Shown: positions 1 to 9,413, counted from the first letter of the stretch. The stretch is 64,000 nucleotides of DNA from Halobacteriovorax marinus SJ (GCF_000210915.2 NC_016620.1:1178001-1242000), one strand, 5' to 3'. Program-made: numbers and translations. The notes: a model not told the origin generated them from the letters alone.

Positions 1-2
1 TA

Positions 3-251
3 GTTGAAGAGTATAAAAGAAGAAAGTCCGTCGTTCATACTCAACAGATGAAAGATGCCTATGATTTTTTAAAGTCATTTGATAGAGCGCCAGAAGATAT
101 TGTAGAGCTAGAAGTCTTTGGTAGAACTGGAAAATTTGTAGCTAAGAATAAGAACAATGAGATTTGTTTCGGTGATATTCTAACTGCTTCTATAGAATGC
201 TATAATGCTATAGGGTATAGAACATTCTTCGAAGCAGGTGATAGCGATTAA
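3..251 (+). CDS. Unrecognised protein, C-terminal part only
   Basis: The reading frame is open from the first bases of the window, so the true start lies to the left and only the last 82 codons are visible. An internal ATG at 48 has no convincing ribosome binding site and is probably just a methionine inside the gene. The visible part is soluble, mixed charge, with no membrane segment; it contains the stretch LEVFGRTGKF and ends FFEAGDSD. I do not recognise the family. Its last 14 bases overlap the GTG start of the next gene, which suggests translational coupling and one transcript. Confidence 0.6.
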   Translation, partial: VEEYKRRKSVVHTQQMKDAYDFLKSFDRAPEDIVELEVFGRTGKFVAKNKNNEICFGDILTASIECYNAIGYRTFFEAGDSD

Positions 252-1128
252 TATTAAAGAATGGGCCACCAGCTCATTCTTTCTCTTTAGCAGTCCTTCA
301 AATAGACTCTATTATTTATATCTTATCTCTTTCATTATTCTCGCACTTCTCTTTGCTAAGAATAAGAAAGAGATTTTTACAAAGTCATATTGGTTTAACC
401 CTTCTGCCATCTTTGATTATAAAGTCTATGGGTTTAATTCATTATTAAAAGTTCTTTTAATTACTCCAGTTATCTTTTCAGTTTTTACAGTAACAAAGAG
501 TGTGTTAGGGATTCTCTACTTCTTCTTTCCAAACTTTAGCGCATTCTCATTAAGTGATGGGAGCTTGTTATGGGTTTTTACATTCTACTCTTTTATCATT
601 AACGATTTTTTTAGATTCTTCCTTCATTTTCTTATGCACAAGATCCCTTTTCTTTGGAAGTTTCATAGGACTCACCATACAGCAACAATGTTAACTCCTT
701 TCACTCTTCACAGAAATCACCCTGTGGAAGTACTCTTGGCCCAGTGTAGAAATGTTATTAGTCTTGGAGTTATCTCTGGGAGCTTTATGTTTCTCTTTAA
801 TAAGCAGGTGGGAGGAGTAGATATTTTAGGTGTTAACTTTATTGGGTTTCTTTTTAACTTGCTTGGAAGTAATTTAAGACATTCTCATATCTTCTTAGGG
901 TATGGGCCTATGGAGTATTTATTTCTAAGTCCAGCTCAGCACCAAATTCATCACGCAAAAGATGTAGAACTTTATAATAAAAATTATGGAATTGTTCTTT
1001 CTGTGTGGGATATTCTCTTTAAAAGTTTTAGAATTTCTAGGGATGTAAAAATCAGTGGATTTGGTACAGGTGAGAAGAGCGTTGAGCACACTTTTAAATC
1101 TCAAATTCTAAGCGCTTTTAAGCCTTAG
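238..1128 (+). CDS. Fatty acid hydroxylase/sterol desaturase family membrane protein
   Basis: This is an integral membrane di-iron enzyme of the fatty acid hydroxylase superfamily, which oxidises lipid substrates in the membrane. Histidine clusters that bind the two irons are visible: HFLMH at about residue 130, HRTHH at 143, HRNH at 158, HSH at 215 and HQIHH at 235. Several hydrophobic segments precede and separate them (about residues 12-40, 60-100, 110-130, 170-210). Length, 296 residues, is normal for the family. The start is GTG at 238, inside the end of the preceding gene. The substrate cannot be told from sequence; sterols, carotenoids, ornithine lipids and plain fatty acids are all used by relatives. 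A second family member lies at 34174. Confidence 0.85.
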   Translation: MIAINIKEWATSSFFLFSSPSNRLYYLYLISFIILALLFAKNKKEIFTKSYWFNPSAIFDYKVYGFNSLLKVLLITPVIFSVFTVTKSVLGILYFFFPNFSAFSLSDGSLLWVFTFYSFIINDFFRFFLHFLMHKIPFLWKFHRTHHTATMLTPFTLHRNHPVEVLLAQCRNVISLGVISGSFMFLFNKQVGGVDILGVNFIGFLFNLLGSNLRHSHIFLGYGPMEYLFLSPAQHQIHHAKDVELYNKNYGIVLSVWDILFKSFRISRDVKISGFGTGEKSVEHTFKSQILSAFKP

Positions 1129-1141
1129 ATTTCAGCTATTT

Positions 1142-1155
1142 ATGATAAATATCAT
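1142..1155. promoter_or_regulatory. Small inverted repeat upstream of the secreted-protein gene
   Basis: ATGATA and TATCAT arms separated by AA lie in the 75-base gap before the gene at 1204. The shape is that of a short operator and is loosely similar to half of a Fur-type site, but this is weak and could be chance in AT-rich DNA. Confidence 0.2.
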
Positions 1156-1203
1156 CATCAATTTTTCTTAAGTTTTTCAAAGAGAATTTCCGATAAGTTA
1201 ACT

Positions 1204-4200
1204 ATGAATCCTGGGAAGTTCCTACTAACTTTATTTATTTTTATATTCAGCTGTGAAGTTTTCGCAACGGCTCCTCGTATGCAAAGAGCAAAAGTCTTCG
1301 CAGATAGAAGAAAGTATAGAGTTCAAGGACACGATCAATATAGATTTAAAGGATGTGAGGCCTTTAATGAGGATAGGGATTCCTATTATATCTTTTCTTG
1401 TAATGAGGAAACCTTTGAAGGTCCTCTAGATAATTTAGAGAAGCAGCAATATAGAATTAGCAAGAAAGTCTTCGGAGATAATTTTCTAAGAGGGTTAAGA
1501 GACTATACCTTGTCTTCTCTCAAAGAGAATGAAGATAACTTAACTAAGACCTTAAACTGTATCAATTCTACAGACCCTGAGTGTAAAGAGAAGGTAGAGA
1601 ACCTTCTTCAATACTTTAAGTCAAATCTTCCTAGCTATAGAAAAATAATTTCACTATCTAAGTTACACCATGTGGGTGGAAGAGGCTTTTCATTCTTCAA
1701 TATCGTTAAAGATATTGAGCACGATGACTTAGACTATGAAATTCCTGAAATGAGTGATGAAGAGTATTTGGAAGCAAGGGAATTGAAGGATGAAATTCTC
1801 TACAATATTAAACAAGACTCTCTCTCGCAAATTGATGAGCCTTGTATCAAGTATGATTTTGAGTTTAAGAAGAAGCTATGTCCGCGCAATATCGAAAATA
1901 AAATAAAGAATGAAGTTCAAAAAGGTGTTGAAAGAGTAAAGGAGCAATATATACGCGAGTATAATAGAGTGACTAACTCAGATCCTTTGCTTGCTAGAGT
2001 AAATCTTCGTGGAAATGAAAGTGATGAAGAGATTCTTAAAGAAGTAAGGAAGCAACTGATCGATTCGATTGCTGCCAATAAGAAGTCATTTGAGGATATT
2101 AAAGAATTAGAAGACGATGATGATCTTATAGATCTCGTTAAGAATAAAGCCGCTGTCGATGGATATTTAAGTTCACTTGGACATTCTCGGGCCCTATGTG
2201 ATGTATCACAGGATCTATACGAGGATGTTGAAACTAGTAAACTTATGACTTCACTCTACATAGGTGGTGCTGCCATTGTTGGTGGAGGTGTCTGTTTAGG
2301 TACTTTTGGATTTGGTTGTGCTCTTGGGGTGGCCATAGCCGCTGAATCAGTTGATCTATACTTGCAACAAAGTGAATTAAATGAAAGTCGTCAATCATTT
2401 GCTTCTGGAATTGGTTCTCTCGATAGAGTAGAAAGTGCAAGAAGTGATAGAGATATGGCGCTTGCTTTTGTTGCAATTGGAAGTAGTGGGCATTTACTAA
2501 AGCCTGTTGCAAGAGTAGCGAGAGGGAGTTATAGAGCGTCGAGGCAATCAGTCGATACTGTTTATGAAGACTTTAAGGCCACTAAAGAGCTAGCAGACTT
2601 AAGAAACTACCGCGCAAGTTATCCAGATAGCTTTGATAATATTTCATCACTTAAATCAAAGTACTCTGAATTCTCTCTTACAACTCCTAGAGTTAACTCA
2701 AGATGGATTGGCAACGCGAGAAATTCGAATTCTTCCTTATATTTGGATATTGAAAATGCTGCCTTAAAAAGGCTCAATGATACTCTCGGTGATAAGGAAT
2801 TAGTAACATCACTTACAAATCTTCATAAAGATGTTCTGTATAAGAATATAAATGAATTAGTAAAAAAGTATCCGCAGATTAATTTTGATATTTACTCCGA
2901 TTTTAAATCTCTAAGATTTGCTTTTTCTCCAAAGAATATCCCCAAGGATATAGAAGCAAAGTTTTTAAAGGATTTAGATAAAACTTATAAAGAAGCAAAT
3001 TTTGAATTCGCAAAAATGGTCAAGAACTTAGATGGTCTGGGGGCCGAGAAGCCTGCGATGTGGTTTGAAGCCGGTATTTCAAATACTGCTGATGCTGCTG
3101 GACAAGCAGCGAAGAGAGCGAGAAGAATCACAAGAGATGGGCCACAAATTGTCTCATTTAACTCTGTTCGCTCTATGATGGATGACGATATTATTGCCAT
3201 TAATAAATTCAATGATGGACTCTCTAGTGGGGTTCTTTCTAATACTGATCTCGTTCAAAACCTTCCTAGTGGAAAGAAGATACTTTCTTTAAATGCTATA
3301 GAAACTATTAGAAAATCTATTGGAAAGTATAAACAGGATATGGTTGATGAAATATCAAAGAAATCCAATGGCCTTTCTCATTCGGCGGTAAAGGATTCTC
3401 TGGACGCAAAAGAGGTGCAAGCTCAATTCGCCAAAAAGTTTGGCGTAGAGCTAGATACATCTGAAAGTATTAGGCTTGTTCAGCATGTGAATCAGCTAGA
3501 CGGACTTACACCAGGACTTTGGCAAGAGAGTCGTGTTATTGCGAGTCTTGATCGTGCGACCTTCGGAGGGTTCTCTGGTGATGTCACAGGAATGGGGGCT
3601 AGAAATATTCAACAGGTCGCTGTTGATATAGCAGAGTCCACTAGTCAAAGTGCAGATGATATTCTTGCTGCCACAAGAAGAGGTGAGCAGAGAGTAACTG
3701 AAACATTTAATGAAATTAAAGACAATTTTACAAATACAGTCAAAGAGGCACTAGATAAGAGGTCTATACCATACTCTTCAAAGTGTTCAGGAGATGATTG
3801 TGTTGTTATTCCAAAAGTCGCACTATCTAAGAAAGATGAATTAGAAATTATAGAGGCATTTAGAAAACAGGATAATCCCTCTCAGTATAGACTTAGCTTC
3901 ATTCCTCCAGGAATTGATGAGTCTAAGAGAACTCTGATGGCCACGCATGGAGAGCTTGTTGAAAAAGAATTTAGAAAGGAAGTTGTCGGCGTAGGTGTTG
4001 GAAAAATTAGTCAGCAAAAGCTCTCTAATATTACTCTTGGAACTAGAATGCCGTCATCTTCAGATGGGAATATTGATTTATATGTTGGTCTTGGACGAGA
4101 AGTGAGACTCTCTGAAAGTGAGTTACAGATTTTAAGGGAAGCTCATAAGAAGGCCATCGATAAAGTTAACCGTGAACTCTCTTCAGAGGGAAGGGACGCC

Positions 4201-4239
4201 ATCTCTTATAAAGGTGGCGCCACAGAAATCATTGAGTAA
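1204..4239 (+). CDS. Large secreted or periplasmic protein of unknown family (1011 residues)
   Basis: I do not recognise this protein. It starts with a signal peptide (residues 1-21, lysine then a hydrophobic run, ending VFA|TAP). The N-terminal third is charged and helical with paired cysteines (CEAF...FSC, NCIN..PEC, EPC...KLC). Around residues 348-378 lies a glycine- and alanine-rich hydrophobic segment (IGGAAIVGGGVCLGTFGFGC) that could span or insert into a membrane. The rest is soluble, with a late cysteine pair (KCSGDDC) at about 859-864. No catalytic motif is obvious. The 3' end overlaps the convergent peroxidase gene by 11 bases. Size, signal peptide and cysteine pairs recall the other giant exported proteins of this window (24520 and 36394) without clear homology. 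Confidence 0.8.
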   Translation: MNPGKFLLTLFIFIFSCEVFATAPRMQRAKVFADRRKYRVQGHDQYRFKGCEAFNEDRDSYYIFSCNEETFEGPLDNLEKQQYRISKKVFGDNFLRGLRDYTLSSLKENEDNLTKTLNCINSTDPECKEKVENLLQYFKSNLPSYRKIISLSKLHHVGGRGFSFFNIVKDIEHDDLDYEIPEMSDEEYLEARELKDEILYNIKQDSLSQIDEPCIKYDFEFKKKLCPRNIENKIKNEVQKGVERVKEQYIREYNRVTNSDPLLARVNLRGNESDEEILKEVRKQLIDSIAANKKSFEDIKELEDDDDLIDLVKNKAAVDGYLSSLGHSRALCDVSQDLYEDVETSKLMTSLYIGGAAIVGGGVCLGTFGFGCALGVAIAAESVDLYLQQSELNESRQSFASGIGSLDRVESARSDRDMALAFVAIGSSGHLLKPVARVARGSYRASRQSVDTVYEDFKATKELADLRNYRASYPDSFDNISSLKSKYSEFSLTTPRVNSRWIGNARNSNSSLYLDIENAALKRLNDTLGDKELVTSLTNLHKDVLYKNINELVKKYPQINFDIYSDFKSLRFAFSPKNIPKDIEAKFLKDLDKTYKEANFEFAKMVKNLDGLGAEKPAMWFEAGISNTADAAGQAAKRARRITRDGPQIVSFNSVRSMMDDDIIAINKFNDGLSSGVLSNTDLVQNLPSGKKILSLNAIETIRKSIGKYKQDMVDEISKKSNGLSHSAVKDSLDAKEVQAQFAKKFGVELDTSESIRLVQHVNQLDGLTPGLWQESRVIASLDRATFGGFSGDVTGMGARNIQQVAVDIAESTSQSADDILAATRRGEQRVTETFNEIKDNFTNTVKEALDKRSIPYSSKCSGDDCVVIPKVALSKKDELEIIEAFRKQDNPSQYRLSFIPPGIDESKRTLMATHGELVEKEFRKEVVGVGVGKISQQKLSNITLGTRMPSSSDGNIDLYVGLGREVRLSESELQILREAHKKAIDKVNRELSSEGRDAISYKGGATEIIE

Positions 4240-5596
4240 GCAATTGCGACGCTATATCGTCAGGGATATCTTCTAAGAAAGAGAAATCCTTACTTTGAAA
4301 TCTCTTGTCAGTTAGAGCATTTTCTAGAAAGTCGAGTAGGTTCTCTTTTTCTATCTCAGTGAGATTCAGCCCTTTTCTCAGCTCTCCAATACTCATAAGT
4401 TGAAAGCGAAATTTATTTCTTTTCTCGTCTTTATCAACAATCAATTCGTCCTCGTAGAATATTTGAATTTCATCTTTCATTTTAAAATTATAGAGAGTGT
4501 CTTTTACATTGTCGTAGTGGTCTATTACTTCTCTCAAAGTTTTAAAAACTCCTGAGTGCATATACGGTCCAGTTAAGGCCACATTTCTAAGAGTAGGAGT
4601 TTTAAATTTATAGAGATCTCTTTTCACTCCTGTGACTTCAAAGCGACCCTTGTCATCAATTTGATTACTTCCCGGAACTCCAATTTGTGGTGTTCCCGTA
4701 GTTTTAAATTCAAAGTTAGATAAGTGCTTTCCAGCGTGACAATTGATACATTGTCCTCGTCCAGCAAAGACTTTCAGTCCTTTTTTCTGAGAGAGTGTCA
4801 TCGCATTTAAATCACCCTTTAAATATCTATCATAGGGCGTATCTACAAATGTAAAGTTCCCACTCATAAAGGCACTAAGAGCAGTTCCAACGTGGCCGAT
4901 ATTATATTTTTTTTCATTTGGGTAGGCCGATTTAAAAAGACCTGTATAAAGCTCTTGTCTCTTTCCTGTTAGAAGTCTCTTCATCACTCCTTGCCAAACT
5001 TTTAGGTTCGAATCAAGCTTAACAAGTTCATTATCACTAAGGGAGCTATCCTTTCTTCCTAACATTTCTTCTGGGCTTAGAATTGGAAAAAGAGCTTGAG
5101 CAGAGAGGGCTCCACTTAAGCTCTTTGTGATTTCTTTTGCCTTCGGGTTTTCTCCATTTAGTGCAGGCTCTGGAGTTCTATAGGATTTTGTTTTTGGAAA
5201 GTATTCTACTCTTCCATCTTGGAACATGACTGTAACTTCATCCTTATAACCTAAGTTAAATAGGGCCGGAGAGTTTCTACGAATAATGAGTCCTACGCCT
5301 CGTTGCTCTCTATTTGTTCCGATTCCAACTCCGCCTTCTCCAATTGAAAATGGAAGAGCATCACTTGTTCCAAGTCTTGGATGGTGGCAATGCATACAGG
5401 TCATATTTTTATTTCCACTTAGTAACGGTTCCATGAAGAGTCGTGAGCCAAGTTTAATCAATTCTCTTGAGTGCACCTCAGGTCTTTCAAGAGGCAGTAG
5501 GTTGCCATCTCTAATAATCTTGGCCAATTCTTGATCGATATTTGCCTGTGCAAAATTACACAGGTTGAGTAGGGCGATGAGAAATATTATTTTCAT
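4229..5596 (-). CDS. Di-heme cytochrome c peroxidase/MauG family protein
   Basis: The protein is predicted to be a periplasmic di-heme c enzyme that reduces hydrogen peroxide or oxidises a protein partner. Two heme-attachment motifs are visible, CMHCH at about residue 67 and CINCH at about 283, followed by the family block TPTLRNVALTGPYMHSG. The start chosen is ATG at 5596, which gives a proper signal peptide (MKIIFLIALLNLCNFAQA); an in-frame ATG 17 codons upstream would put a charged extension before it and has no better ribosome binding site. It is divergent from the imelysin/di-heme oxidoreductase operon, 89 bases away, and shares a heme c and iron theme with it. The exact electron donor is unknown. 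Confidence 0.9.
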   Translation of the reverse strand: MKIIFLIALLNLCNFAQANIDQELAKIIRDGNLLPLERPEVHSRELIKLGSRLFMEPLLSGNKNMTCMHCHHPRLGTSDALPFSIGEGGVGIGTNREQRGVGLIIRRNSPALFNLGYKDEVTVMFQDGRVEYFPKTKSYRTPEPALNGENPKAKEITKSLSGALSAQALFPILSPEEMLGRKDSSLSDNELVKLDSNLKVWQGVMKRLLTGKRQELYTGLFKSAYPNEKKYNIGHVGTALSAFMSGNFTFVDTPYDRYLKGDLNAMTLSQKKGLKVFAGRGQCINCHAGKHLSNFEFKTTGTPQIGVPGSNQIDDKGRFEVTGVKRDLYKFKTPTLRNVALTGPYMHSGVFKTLREVIDHYDNVKDTLYNFKMKDEIQIFYEDELIVDKDEKRNKFRFQLMSIGELRKGLNLTEIEKENLLDFLENALTDKRFQSKDFSFLEDIPDDIASQLLTQ

Positions 5597-5685
5597 AAAC
5601 TTAAAATCACTAGTTGCTTTATGGTTGTGGTTTATATATATGTACATTAGTTTTATTAGTCAAACAAAAGTACGCAGGAGGATAC
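5597..5685. promoter_or_regulatory. Shared divergent promoter region of the peroxidase and imelysin genes
   Basis: The 89-base AT-rich gap must hold the promoters of both divergent units. A strong AGGAGG ribosome binding site sits just before the ATG at 5686 and decides that start over an in-frame ATG at 5614. I do not see a clear Fur box here. Confidence 0.45.
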
Positions 5686-6939
5686 ATGCGAAATCTACTA
5701 CTTACGTCTGCCGTTGTCGCTTTTTCACTTCAGGCCCACGCCGTAAAAGCTCCTTATAAGAATAATGAGTCTTTAAATAGAGAGGTTATCTCAAATTATA
5801 GTGATTTAGCTCTACTAAACTATAATGATTCACTTCAAGGTGCAAGAGCACTTAAGAGTGAAATTGCAAAATTCGTTAAGCTTGCTAAGAAAGGTAGCAA
5901 ATTAGCGAGTAAGCAATATGATATCGTTAAAAAGACTTGGTCATTAGAGGCGAGAATGCCTTACGGTCAATCTGAAATTTTTAGATTTTATAATGGTCCA
6001 ATCGACTTTGAACCAATTGATGATGGCGTAACAACTTACCTTGAGTCAATTAACTTTGAAGGTGTTGAAGGACTTATGAATGCATGGCCACTTGATGAGA
6101 TCTATATTGATTATGTTAAAGAAGATTCAACTGCTGGTCTTGTTAATAATAGAAATATTAAATTAACAAAAGACGTTCTTGTTTCAATGAATGAGAGAGA
6201 GGGAGAGAAGAATATCTCTACTGGTTATCACGCGATTGAATTCCTTCTATGGGGACAAGATAGATCAATTGATACTGCTGGACAAAGACCATATACAGAC
6301 TATGTTGATGGTGGAACTGCAAAAAACCAAGATAGAAGAAGAGAGTACCTCTCACTACTAATTGACTTATTAGATGATCACTTATCAACTGTTACTAATC
6401 AGTGGCAAGTTGGTGAGAAGAATTATAGAACAGAATTTTTAAAGAGAGATTCTAATTCAGTTCTTACTGATATTTTCACTTCTATGATTTCAATGGCAGG
6501 TGATGAACTTAAGAGTGAGAGAATTGAAAACGCGTTTCTACTTGAAGATCAAGAAGAAGAGCACTCTTGTTTCTCTGATCAAACGATCAACGATATTTAT
6601 ACAAATGCTTTAGGTGTAAAGAATATTTACTTCGGTGACTATGTAGCTCATAACTCATCAAAGTCAATCAATGGAAAGGGAATCAACGATCTAGTTGCTT
6701 TCGTTAATCCTGAGCTAGACCAAGCGATTACTAAGAAGTTTGATTCACTTTTTAACAATATTAACTTCTTCTATAAGAAGTCTAGAAATGGTCAAGTTCA
6801 AATTGGAAGTATCGAAACTCCATTTGATAGAGCTCTGACTACTAATAAAGTTGAAATTCAAAACATCATTGATGACTTAGGTTCAATCGATGAGCTTCTA
6901 AGAGAAGCTGCGAGTGAGTTAGGTTTAGAGATTGAATAA
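5686..6939 (+). CDS. Imelysin family (peptidase M75-like) iron-regulated protein
   Basis: The imelysin family comprises exported helical proteins of iron-regulated loci (IrpA, ICMP, EfeO relatives); they are thought to bind a metal ion in iron uptake, and peptidase activity is doubtful. The signature GYHAIE (GxHxxE) is at about residues 180-185, followed by FLLWGQD, and the conserved EEHSCFSD block follows at about 285-295. A signal peptide precedes (cleavage after about residue 19, QAHA|VKA). The start is fixed by AGGAGG six bases before the ATG. The stop overlaps the TTG start of the next gene, so the two are coupled. Pairing with a DUF1111 di-heme protein is the common arrangement in other Proteobacteria. 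Confidence 0.9.
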   Translation: MRNLLLTSAVVAFSLQAHAVKAPYKNNESLNREVISNYSDLALLNYNDSLQGARALKSEIAKFVKLAKKGSKLASKQYDIVKKTWSLEARMPYGQSEIFRFYNGPIDFEPIDDGVTTYLESINFEGVEGLMNAWPLDEIYIDYVKEDSTAGLVNNRNIKLTKDVLVSMNEREGEKNISTGYHAIEFLLWGQDRSIDTAGQRPYTDYVDGGTAKNQDRRREYLSLLIDLLDDHLSTVTNQWQVGEKNYRTEFLKRDSNSVLTDIFTSMISMAGDELKSERIENAFLLEDQEEEHSCFSDQTINDIYTNALGVKNIYFGDYVAHNSSKSINGKGINDLVAFVNPELDQAITKKFDSLFNNINFFYKKSRNGQVQIGSIETPFDRALTTNKVEIQNIIDDLGSIDELLREAASELGLEIE

Positions 6940-8251
6940 ATCTTTATACCTTCTCAAAATCTTTCCACTACTTATTGTTTTTCTGATAAGTAGTGGAACT
7001 ACAGCTAGGACCTTGAGCTTTTCTGGTCCTAAAGATTACGCTCGCCTTATTGAGGGCTTAAGTTCTAAAGAGCTTGCTGAATTAAAGGCAGGCTTTTCGC
7101 TTTTTTCAAAACCTTGGGTGGCCGCGCCTTCTTCAACTAGAGTTCGTGATGGACTAGGTCCACACTTCAATGCCACTAGCTGCATGAGTTGTCACGCAAG
7201 GATGGGAAGAGGAAACCCTTATTCAGAAGAAGGTTCTGTTAATCATCCAATTCTCTTTAGAGTTTCTACATCCAATGATTTGTTCTCAGGCCCAGTGCCA
7301 GATCCTAATTATGGTTTACAGCTTCAAATAAATTCGTTGGCAAAGGTTCAGAGAGAATCACAGGTGAGTGCACGCTTTGAGTACTTTACAGGTAGCTTTT
7401 CGGATGGAGAAGTATATGAACTTCGACGAGCGAAGTTTCATTTTACGAAGTTAAACTACGGATCACTAGATAGTAAAACTCATTTCTCTCCTAGGACATC
7501 TCCCCATTTGGCGGGGCTTGGTCTGATTGATCAAATAGATGAAGAAGATATTCTCGCACTAGAAGATCCTGAGGATTTAAATAAAGATGGCATCAGTGGG
7601 AAGGCCAATTTCTCTTGGAGTCCATCACAAAAGAAATTACTCGTAGGACGCTTTGGTCATAAAGCAAATGTTCCAACTTTACTCGATCAAATAGCCGGTG
7701 CTTTCCAAGGAGATATGGGAATTACGAGTACACTCTTTCCAAGCGAAAATTGCTCTGAACTTCAGGCCGACTGTCATGGAATTTTAAATGGTGGTGACCC
7801 TGAAATTAGTGATAGGCACCTAGGTTTCGTACACCTGTTACTTAGCTCTATTGACGCCCCAAAAGTAACTCGCTTAAAGGGCTTTAATAAGGGAAGAGAA
7901 CACTTCTCAAAAATTGGATGCACAAGCTGTCATAGAGCAGAGTTTAAAGTGAAAGATAGAGTGATTAATCCTTACTCTGATTTTCTTCTTCACGACATGG
8001 GAGAAGAGCTGGCCGATAATAGAGAAGACTTTAGTGCTTCAGGTAGAGAGTGGAAGACGCCACCTCTATGGGGGATTGGAAGTCTTAGAAAGGTTAATGG
8101 TCACACTAACTTACTCCACGATGGTAGGGCCCGCTCAGTCGAAGAGGCGATTCTCTGGCATGGGGGAGAGGCCAAGAAATCACGAGAGAGGTACCGCTCT
8201 CTATCTAAAGAAGAGCGCCGCGAACTTCTAAGTTTCATCAATTCGCTCTAG
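6932..8251 (+). CDS. Di-heme oxidoreductase (DUF1111, putative peroxidase/thiol oxidoreductase)
   Basis: The protein carries two heme c motifs, CMSCH at about residue 84 and CTSCH at about 330, in the arrangement of the DHOR family (PF06537). A signal peptide occupies residues 1-26. Conserved family segments such as GRFGHKANVPTL and the C-terminal LLHDGRARSVEEAILWHGGEA are present. Translation is inferred to begin at TTG 6932, overlapping the imelysin stop by eight bases, because no downstream ATG keeps the signal peptide. Function in this family is unproven; the constant partnership with imelysin suggests redox change of iron (or copper) in the periplasm before uptake. Length, 439 residues, is normal. 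Confidence 0.88.
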   Translation: MNKSLYLLKIFPLLIVFLISSGTTARTLSFSGPKDYARLIEGLSSKELAELKAGFSLFSKPWVAAPSSTRVRDGLGPHFNATSCMSCHARMGRGNPYSEEGSVNHPILFRVSTSNDLFSGPVPDPNYGLQLQINSLAKVQRESQVSARFEYFTGSFSDGEVYELRRAKFHFTKLNYGSLDSKTHFSPRTSPHLAGLGLIDQIDEEDILALEDPEDLNKDGISGKANFSWSPSQKKLLVGRFGHKANVPTLLDQIAGAFQGDMGITSTLFPSENCSELQADCHGILNGGDPEISDRHLGFVHLLLSSIDAPKVTRLKGFNKGREHFSKIGCTSCHRAEFKVKDRVINPYSDFLLHDMGEELADNREDFSASGREWKTPPLWGIGSLRKVNGHTNLLHDGRARSVEEAILWHGGEAKKSRERYRSLSKEERRELLSFINSL

Positions 8252-8284
8252 TAATGAAAATTTAAATTTATAAGTGATTCAAAG

Positions 8285-8311
8285 AAGTGCCCACTAGAGT
8301 CGTGAGCACTT
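8285..8311. terminator. Hairpin between convergent genes
   Basis: AAGTGC and GCACTT arms, extended inward by CAC/GTG after one mismatch, lie between the di-heme oxidoreductase and the aldolase gene. There is only a weak T-run on either side, so this is a modest bidirectional terminator candidate. Confidence 0.5.
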
Positions 8312-8319
8312 AATGGTAA

Positions 8320-9345
8320 TTATAAAAGAATTGATTTAGCGTCAGACTTCAGATCTTTACAGGCCTGCTCAATTCTTGCCGTCATACTTTTTTCTCCGGC
8401 CTTCATCCATGCTCTTGGGTCATAGAATTTCTTATTTCCTACTTCTCCCTCAATTTTTAACATGGCATCGTAATTCTTAAACATGTGGTCTACGATTGAT
8501 CTAGAGTAGGCGTATTGAGTATCAGTATCGATATTCATTTTTACAACTCCATATCCAAGAGTTTCGTGAATCTCACTCAGCTCAGAACCTGAACCACCGT
8601 GGAATACTAGCCAATTTGTCGACTCTTCTCCAAGCTCTTTAGCGATGGCCGCTTGACCGTCTCTTAGAACTTCTGGTCTTAGCTTTACGTTTCCTGGCTT
8701 ATAGACACCGTGAACATTTCCAAATGTTGCCGCGTACATAAATTTTCCTATTGGAAGAAGGGCCTTTGTTACTTCAACCATTTCTTCAGGAGTCGTGTAG
8801 AGTTTATCCGCAGGGGCATCTTCATTATTTACTCCGTCTTCTTCTCCACCAACTACACCAGTTTCAATTTCTAAAATGATCTCCGACTTCGCACATCTTT
8901 CGTGTAGCTTCTTACTCATTTCGATATTCTCATTCGTAGGAAGAACTGATCCATCAAACATATGAGAGTTAAAGAGGTTAGGTAGTCCCTGAGCTCTTCT
9001 CTTTTCCGTCTCCTCGATTAGAGGAATGAGAAATGAGTCTACTTTCTCTGGGTGGCAGTGGTCTGTGTGAAGTGCAATACAGACATCATATTTCTGGGCC
9101 ATTAGGTGAACGTGTTGGGCAATTGAGATGGCACCTAAAACTTCGTCACCAACCGATTGACCTGAAGCAAACTTTCCACCACCTGTTGATACTTGGATAA
9201 TTCCATCAGACTTCATCTGGGCAAAAGCGGCTAGGGCCGCATTGGCAGTAGATGTTGAAGTCACATTGATCGCAGGGAAGGCGTAACCCTCTTTCTTTGC
9301 TTTATCTAGCATTGCGCAATATTGTTCGTGGGTTGCGATTGGCAT
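8320..9345 (-). CDS. fbaA: Class II fructose-bisphosphate aldolase
   Basis: The enzyme cleaves fructose 1,6-bisphosphate to dihydroxyacetone phosphate and glyceraldehyde 3-phosphate in glycolysis and runs backward in gluconeogenesis; it is cytosolic and zinc dependent. Visible family features are ALHTDHCHPE (zinc ligand histidines, about residues 107-116), ETGVVGGEEDG, the FGNVHGVYKPGNVKL block, FHGGSGS phosphate loop and NIDTDTQYA near the C-terminus. Length of 341 residues fits class IIA enzymes such as E. coli FbaA (359). A strong ribosome site, AGGAGA, precedes the ATG. It stands alone and is divergent from the fused E1 gene. Confidence 0.95.
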   Translation of the reverse strand: MPIATHEQYCAMLDKAKKEGYAFPAINVTSTSTANAALAAFAQMKSDGIIQVSTGGGKFASGQSVGDEVLGAISIAQHVHLMAQKYDVCIALHTDHCHPEKVDSFLIPLIEETEKRRAQGLPNLFNSHMFDGSVLPTNENIEMSKKLHERCAKSEIILEIETGVVGGEEDGVNNEDAPADKLYTTPEEMVEVTKALLPIGKFMYAATFGNVHGVYKPGNVKLRPEVLRDGQAAIAKELGEESTNWLVFHGGSGSELSEIHETLGYGVVKMNIDTDTQYAYSRSIVDHMFKNYDAMLKIEGEVGNKKFYDPRAWMKAGEKSMTARIEQACKDLKSDAKSILL

Positions 9346-9413
9346 ATATTCTCCTAAGTAAATTCAGTTTTATAAGATTGGTCTAACATTTAACCTTAAA
9401 ATTACTAATCTTT

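Noticed and set aside
1204-4239. Polymorphic toxin or immunity pair
   Set aside because: There is no recognisable delivery repeat, toxin domain or small immunity gene next to it; only the glycine-rich hydrophobic segment is suggestive.
5614-5685. Upstream in-frame start for the imelysin gene
   Set aside because: It would add 24 residues before a perfect signal peptide and run through the divergent promoter region; AGGAGG directly before 5686 decides for the shorter form.
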